NCBI GenBank assembly: GCA_026125215.1
Contig: JAHCLN010000021.1
Location: forward strand, 1 to 34,024
DNA: 34,024 nt
Source of the DNA: Opitutaceae bacterium
Lineage (GTDB): Bacteria > Verrucomicrobiota > Verrucomicrobiia > Opitutales > Opitutaceae
Direction of reading: 5' to 3'
Shown here: piece by piece, positions 30,868-34,024 of the stretch
How positions within the stretch are numbered: the stretch's first letter is position 1
How the letters are laid out: each line of letters begins with the position of its first letter
The notes under the pieces: generated by a model
What the model saw: only the letters and a program-made list of their open reading frames with translations
Told to the model about the DNA's origin: nothing
The model's database searches: none
Made by a program: the position numbers and the translations under genes

Positions 30868-31997
30868 AAACCCTCCGCTGCCTGCTGCCCTGCCTCGCCT
30901 TCGCCACCGTCCTCCGGGCCTTCGACCTCACCGCCTACCCGGTCGCCACGGAGATCGCGCTCGGCACCGTGCAGGCCGAGGTGAAGCCCGCGCACAGCCG
31001 GAAACTCAAGGCCGGCCAGTCGGGCCGGCTGCACCTGCACCCGGCCGCCTTCAACCGCGCGCCCCAGCCGCAGGGCACGCTGTGGGCCGAATACGAACCC
31101 GACCGGCTCAACCTGGAGCGCGAGGCCTTCGACATCGCCCGCCAGCTGCTGCGGTCGCGCGAAACGCCCACGCTCCGCTACGAGCAGGCGCGGGCCCGCG
31201 CCGATCTCGCCGACCAGCTCGCCGAGACCGAGCACCAGGCCGCCATGTTGCAGCGCATCCGCACCGAGCCGGAACTCGCGGAGCTTTATCTCCGGGAACC
31301 CGGCGGCGAGGACCCGGCAACGCTCGACGAGGCCGTCGAACAGCTCAACCGCCAGGCCGGCCTCGCCCGCGGGCTGCTGGACTTCGTCGGCAGCGCCCGG
31401 CAGGAGTGGCTCGAAACGCGCGCGCTGGAGCTGAAGCTGCGCCAGCAGGAAATCGAGCTGCAGCGGCGCGAACAGGAAAGCCGGCTGGTGCTGCCCTTCG
31501 ACGGCGAACTCACCCTCCTCGCCGCGCCGCCCGGGGACCACCCCGAGCTCCGGGTCGAGTCCGGGATGGACCTCGCGCTGGTGCAGGATTTTTCCCGCCT
31601 GCATGTCCGCATCACCCTGCGGCAGCCGGAGTGGCGGCTGGTGCCGCCGGAACGGCTGAGCCTGCGCCTCGCGACGGGCGGCTTTGGCCGCGACCTGCGC
31701 GCCGCCCACCTGCACCGCGTGACCGAGGAGGTTTTCGGCCGCGAGGAGCTGGCCTGCTATTTCCTCATCGACCGCGAGGACAGCGGCCGCGCCCGGGCCC
31801 TCGTCGGCGGCCGCCTGCAGGCCACGCTGGTGGCCGCATTGCCCGGGCCGGCGCGGCTCGTGCCCAAGCTCGATCTCGTGCTGGCCCACCCCGCCGCGTT
31901 CCGCGAGCTGGGCTGGAGCGCCGGGCTGGAGCAGCTCGTGGCCGGCGCGCGGCTCCTGCACGTGGGCGAAACCCACCTGGCGGTGGCGCTGCCATGA
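30864..31997 (+). CDS. periplasmic adaptor (membrane fusion protein-like) of an ABC exporter
   Basis: The protein is 377 residues from the ATG at 30864, which overlaps the previous stop (ATGA). It has a signal peptide (residues 1-19, MKTLRCLLPCLAFATVLRAF). A beta segment (GTVQAEVKPAHSRKLKAGQS) leads into a helical hairpin of about 130 residues (REAFDIARQLLRSRETPTLR, ALELKLRQQEIELQRREQE). The second lipoyl half follows (ESRLVLPFDGELTLLAAP), then a beta-barrel-like C-terminal part. This order is that of HlyD/MacA-type adaptors, which join an inner-membrane transporter to a TolC-like channel. Sequence similarity to named members is low and the call rests on layout and context. Its stop overlaps the ATPase start (ATGA). 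Confidence 0.75.
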   Translation: MKTLRCLLPCLAFATVLRAFDLTAYPVATEIALGTVQAEVKPAHSRKLKAGQSGRLHLHPAAFNRAPQPQGTLWAEYEPDRLNLEREAFDIARQLLRSRETPTLRYEQARARADLADQLAETEHQAAMLQRIRTEPELAELYLREPGGEDPATLDEAVEQLNRQAGLARGLLDFVGSARQEWLETRALELKLRQQEIELQRREQESRLVLPFDGELTLLAAPPGDHPELRVESGMDLALVQDFSRLHVRITLRQPEWRLVPPERLSLRLATGGFGRDLRAAHLHRVTEEVFGREELACYFLIDREDSGRARALVGGRLQATLVAALPGPARLVPKLDLVLAHPAAFRELGWSAGLEQLVAGARLLHVGETHLAVALP

Positions 31998-32668
31998 ATC
32001 CCGGCCCGACCGCACCGGGCATCCGCTGCACCGCGCTCGGCTTCGGCTACGGCCGCCGCCGGGTGTTCGACGGTTTTTCCGCGGACTTCGCACCCGGCGT
32101 CACGCTGATCCGCGGATTTTCCGGCTGTGGCAAGAGCACGCTGCTCAAGCTCATCGCCGGCTACCTGCGGCCCGACGGCGGCCGCATCCTCGTGCCCGGC
32201 GGGGCGCCGACCGACCCGGATTTCCAGCGCCGGCGGCTGGGGTTTGTGTTCCAGCAGCTCAATCTCCTCCCGCTCGCCAGCCTGCGGCGCAACCTGACGC
32301 TCGTCGGCGCCCTCGCCGGCCTCACCGCGGCGGAAACCGCCGCGCGGCTGGAAAAATACCTGCCGCTGCTCGGGCTCGCCGACCATGCCGACCGGCGGCC
32401 CGACACCCTCTCGGGCGGACAACAGCAGCGCGCCGCCATCGCCCGCGCGCTGTTGAAGGAGCCCTCGGTGCTCCTGCTCGACGAGCCCACCTCGGGCCTC
32501 GATGACCTGAACTGCCGGGTCATCATGAAACTGCTCCGCGAACATCTGCCGCCCGGCTGCGTGTGCCTGATCGCCACGCACGATCCCCGGCTGGAATCAC
32601 TGCCGCATGAAAGCCTGGACTTTAACCGCTTTTTACCTGTCGAAGGACATCTGGTCGCGCTGGTGTGA
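31994..32668 (+). CDS. ABC transporter ATP-binding protein (LolD/MacB-type)
   Basis: The protein is 224 residues from the ATG at 31994, which overlaps the adaptor stop. All nucleotide-binding motifs are present: Walker A GFSGCGKST (41-49), Q-loop FVFQQLNLLP (Gln87-88), signature LSGGQQQR (139-146), Walker B VLLLDEP (159-165) and the H-loop histidine His196 in ATHD. The size and LSGGQQQRAAIARAL sequence fit the LolD/MacB/FtsE group, whose partners are FtsX-type permeases. It powers export of a substrate that cannot be read from sequence; LolCDE-like lipoprotein release and MacAB-like peptide or glycolipid export are the known models. The last 62 nt overlap the start of the permease gene in another frame. 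Confidence 0.93.
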   Translation: MNPGPTAPGIRCTALGFGYGRRRVFDGFSADFAPGVTLIRGFSGCGKSTLLKLIAGYLRPDGGRILVPGGAPTDPDFQRRRLGFVFQQLNLLPLASLRRNLTLVGALAGLTAAETAARLEKYLPLLGLADHADRRPDTLSGGQQQRAAIARALLKEPSVLLLDEPTSGLDDLNCRVIMKLLREHLPPGCVCLIATHDPRLESLPHESLDFNRFLPVEGHLVALV

Positions 32669-33755
32669 GACCCCGGGCGCGCTGGCCGCCCGGCTGCTCG
32701 TCGCGGGCCTGCTCGCGGGTCTCCTGCTGCTCACCGGGGCGCTTCTGCGGCTGGGCGAGCGCAACCTGGAGGCGCGGCTCGCGGGGATGGGCGGCCGCAC
32801 CCTGCTGCTCAACGAGGCGGTCTCCGCCGGGACGGATCAGGCGCCGCCGCTCGGCCGCACGCTTGCCGCGCTGGCCGCCAACGCGGAGCTGGTCGCGCTC
32901 CGTCAGCTGCCCGTCACCGCGCGCGACGGCGCGGGCCGGGATTGTCTCGTGCTCGTTTACGGCGAGGAAAGCCTGCCCGCCCTCGCCCCGTGGCTGGCCG
33001 TGCAGCCCGGCGCCGACGGCCACCTGTTCACCGCGCAACTGCCGGCGGGCCTCCCCGTCCGGCTGGAAGTGGACGGCACCGATGTCGCCGCCAGCACGCT
33101 GCCCGCACCGGAGTGGCTGCTGCGGTTCACGGGCGGCCGCGCGGCACTGCTGCTGCCGGCCGCGCGGGCGGGCGACTGGCTCGAGCTGGGACATTTCGAG
33201 ACCGTGCAGCTCACGCTGCGCGAAACCGGCGGCCCGGAGATCCGGCGGCTGGCGGCCGCCTTGCGCAGCCTGCTGTTTCTCGACGGGCGCAGCACCGCGC
33301 AGCTGCAAAGCCCGGAGCGGCTGCTCGACGAACTCGACGCCCTGCAGTTGCTGCAGGCGCGGCTGCGGCACGGCTCAGGCCTGGCGGCAGGCCTGCTGGC
33401 GGCGCTGGTCTTCGGCTCGATCGCAGTGCTGGAATACCGGCAGAACCGCTTCACCCTGGCGCTGCTGCGCAGCCTCGGTGCGCCGGCCCCGCTGTTGCTC
33501 CTGCGCTACGCGGCGGAGGCGGCGCTGATCGCGGTGGCGGCGGTGCTGCTGGCCCGCGGGCTGGCGGCCGGGCTGCATGCGCCGCTGTTCGGCCAGGCCG
33601 GGTTCCCGGCCGCCCTGCTCGACCGGACGACGCTCGATCCCTACGCCTGGGCGGAAGTCTGGCGGAGCGGCCGGTGGCTGCTCCTCGGCGGTGTGCTCGG
33701 CGTGCTGCCGGTGGCCTTCGCGCTGCGCCAGCCGGTGGGCCGGGTGCTGCAGTAG
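32607..33755 (+). CDS. FtsX/MacB-type ABC transporter permease
   Basis: The protein is 382 residues. One membrane helix near the N-terminus (about residues 27-47, ARLLVAGLLAGLLLLTGALL) is followed by a periplasmic domain of about 210 residues and three C-terminal helices (around 258-280, 298-325 and 352-372). This four-helix topology is that of MacB, LolC/E and FtsX permeases. The GSIAVLEYRQNRFTLALLRS and LGAPAPLLLLRYAAEAALIA segments around the second and third helices are typical of the coupling region that contacts the ATPase. It overlaps the ATPase gene by 62 nt in a different frame, an unusually long overlap. A downstream start would cut into the predicted cytoplasmic N-terminus, so 32607 is kept. 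It is convergent with the polyphosphate kinase gene, 10 bp apart. Confidence 0.85.
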   Translation: MKAWTLTAFYLSKDIWSRWCETPGALAARLLVAGLLAGLLLLTGALLRLGERNLEARLAGMGGRTLLLNEAVSAGTDQAPPLGRTLAALAANAELVALRQLPVTARDGAGRDCLVLVYGEESLPALAPWLAVQPGADGHLFTAQLPAGLPVRLEVDGTDVAASTLPAPEWLLRFTGGRAALLLPAARAGDWLELGHFETVQLTLRETGGPEIRRLAAALRSLLFLDGRSTAQLQSPERLLDELDALQLLQARLRHGSGLAAGLLAALVFGSIAVLEYRQNRFTLALLRSLGAPAPLLLLRYAAEAALIAVAAVLLARGLAAGLHAPLFGQAGFPAALLDRTTLDPYAWAEVWRSGRWLLLGGVLGVLPVAFALRQPVGRVLQ

Positions 33756-33765
33756 GCGGAGCCGC

Positions 33766-34024
33766 TCAGTAAATCTGGGGGATGTGGATCTCCTCCGGCA
33801 GCCGCTTGCGGGAGTAGTCGGGATGGTGGACGCGCTTGGGCAGCCGGACCGGCGGATGGGCGATGTCGGTGTATTTCACCTGCGTAAGCAGATGGTGGAT
33901 GCAGTTGAGCCGGGCCTTTTTCTTGTCGTTGCCCGGCACGATCCACCACGGGGCCTCGGGAATGTGCGTGCGCTGGAGCATGACCTCCTTCGCCTTGGTG
34001 TATTGCTCCCAGCGTTTGCGCGAC
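33766..34024 (-). CDS. ppk2: polyphosphate kinase 2 family protein, C-terminal part (5' end outside window)
   Basis: Only the last 85 or so codons are in the window, read on the minus strand. They encode RKRWEQYTKAKEVMLQRTHI, then PEAPWWIVPGNDKKKARLNC and a tail ending EEIHIPQIY. The pattern WEQYTKAxExMLxxT...PWxxVxxNDKKxARLN is characteristic of the C-terminal part of PPK2 enzymes, which transfer phosphate between polyphosphate and nucleotides. The Walker motifs are upstream, outside the window, so the class (ADP- or AMP-phosphorylating) cannot be judged. It is convergent with the exporter operon and not related to it by function. Confidence 0.9.
   Translation of the reverse strand, partial: SRKRWEQYTKAKEVMLQRTHIPEAPWWIVPGNDKKKARLNCIHHLLTQVKYTDIAHPPVRLPKRVHHPDYSRKRLPEEIHIPQIY

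Overview
The window is GC-rich (roughly two thirds G+C by eye) and looks like a Verrucomicrobiota chromosome, most likely Opitutaceae. This is inferred from a very large TonB-dependent receptor with an N-terminal 'VVQLTPFQV' box, a divergent LacI-type regulator, tandem and fused SGNH acetylesterases, a DUF6250 protein and the absence of a SusD partner. No rRNA or tRNA gene is visible, so the assignment rests on protein style only.

Positions 1-20.5 kb form a pectin (rhamnogalacturonan-I) utilisation locus. It holds the 3' part of a GH35 beta-galactosidase, a Tat-exported exo-rhamnogalacturonan lyase (PL26/YetA-like), L-rhamnose mutarotase RhaM, a LacI-type regulator, and a secreted protein with two SGNH acetylesterase domains. 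These are followed by a secreted DUF6250 protein, a sodium:solute symporter broken by two frameshifts, the TonB receptor, an NCS1-type permease with a translationally coupled 56-residue membrane protein, two Gfo/Idh/MocA oxidoreductases and a second rhamnogalacturonan acetylesterase. In outline, the receptor brings in oligosaccharides, acetylesterases and lyase trim them, permeases move the products, and RhaM and the oxidoreductases feed central metabolism. A palindromic motif close to CnGACrGTCCG lies upstream of seven operon starts in this half and not upstream of the neighbouring housekeeping-type genes. It is the best candidate here for an undescribed regulon operator.

Positions 20.5-26.2 kb hold a diaminopimelate decarboxylase-family gene, a GNAT acetyltransferase resembling streptothricin acetyltransferases, an L-fucose/L-arabinose isomerase-like protein and, divergent from it, a DUF4038 (GH140-like) glycosidase with a carbohydrate-binding-like domain inserted near its C-terminus.

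Positions 26.2-28.2 kb hold a mazEF toxin-antitoxin pair between repeats, a DUF971 protein and hisI. Positions 28.2-33.8 kb carry a Gly-rich lipoprotein, then a tightly overlapping four-gene exporter operon (TolC-like lipoprotein, periplasmic adaptor, ABC ATPase, FtsX/MacB-like permease). The window ends inside a convergent polyphosphate kinase 2 gene.

The intergenic gaps are rich in dispersed repeats: GTAG-headed REP/REPIN hairpins of two sequence types, a 262-bp nested inverted-repeat element, a CGTTCTC-type repeat present twice, and short ~10-bp-phased triple repeats.
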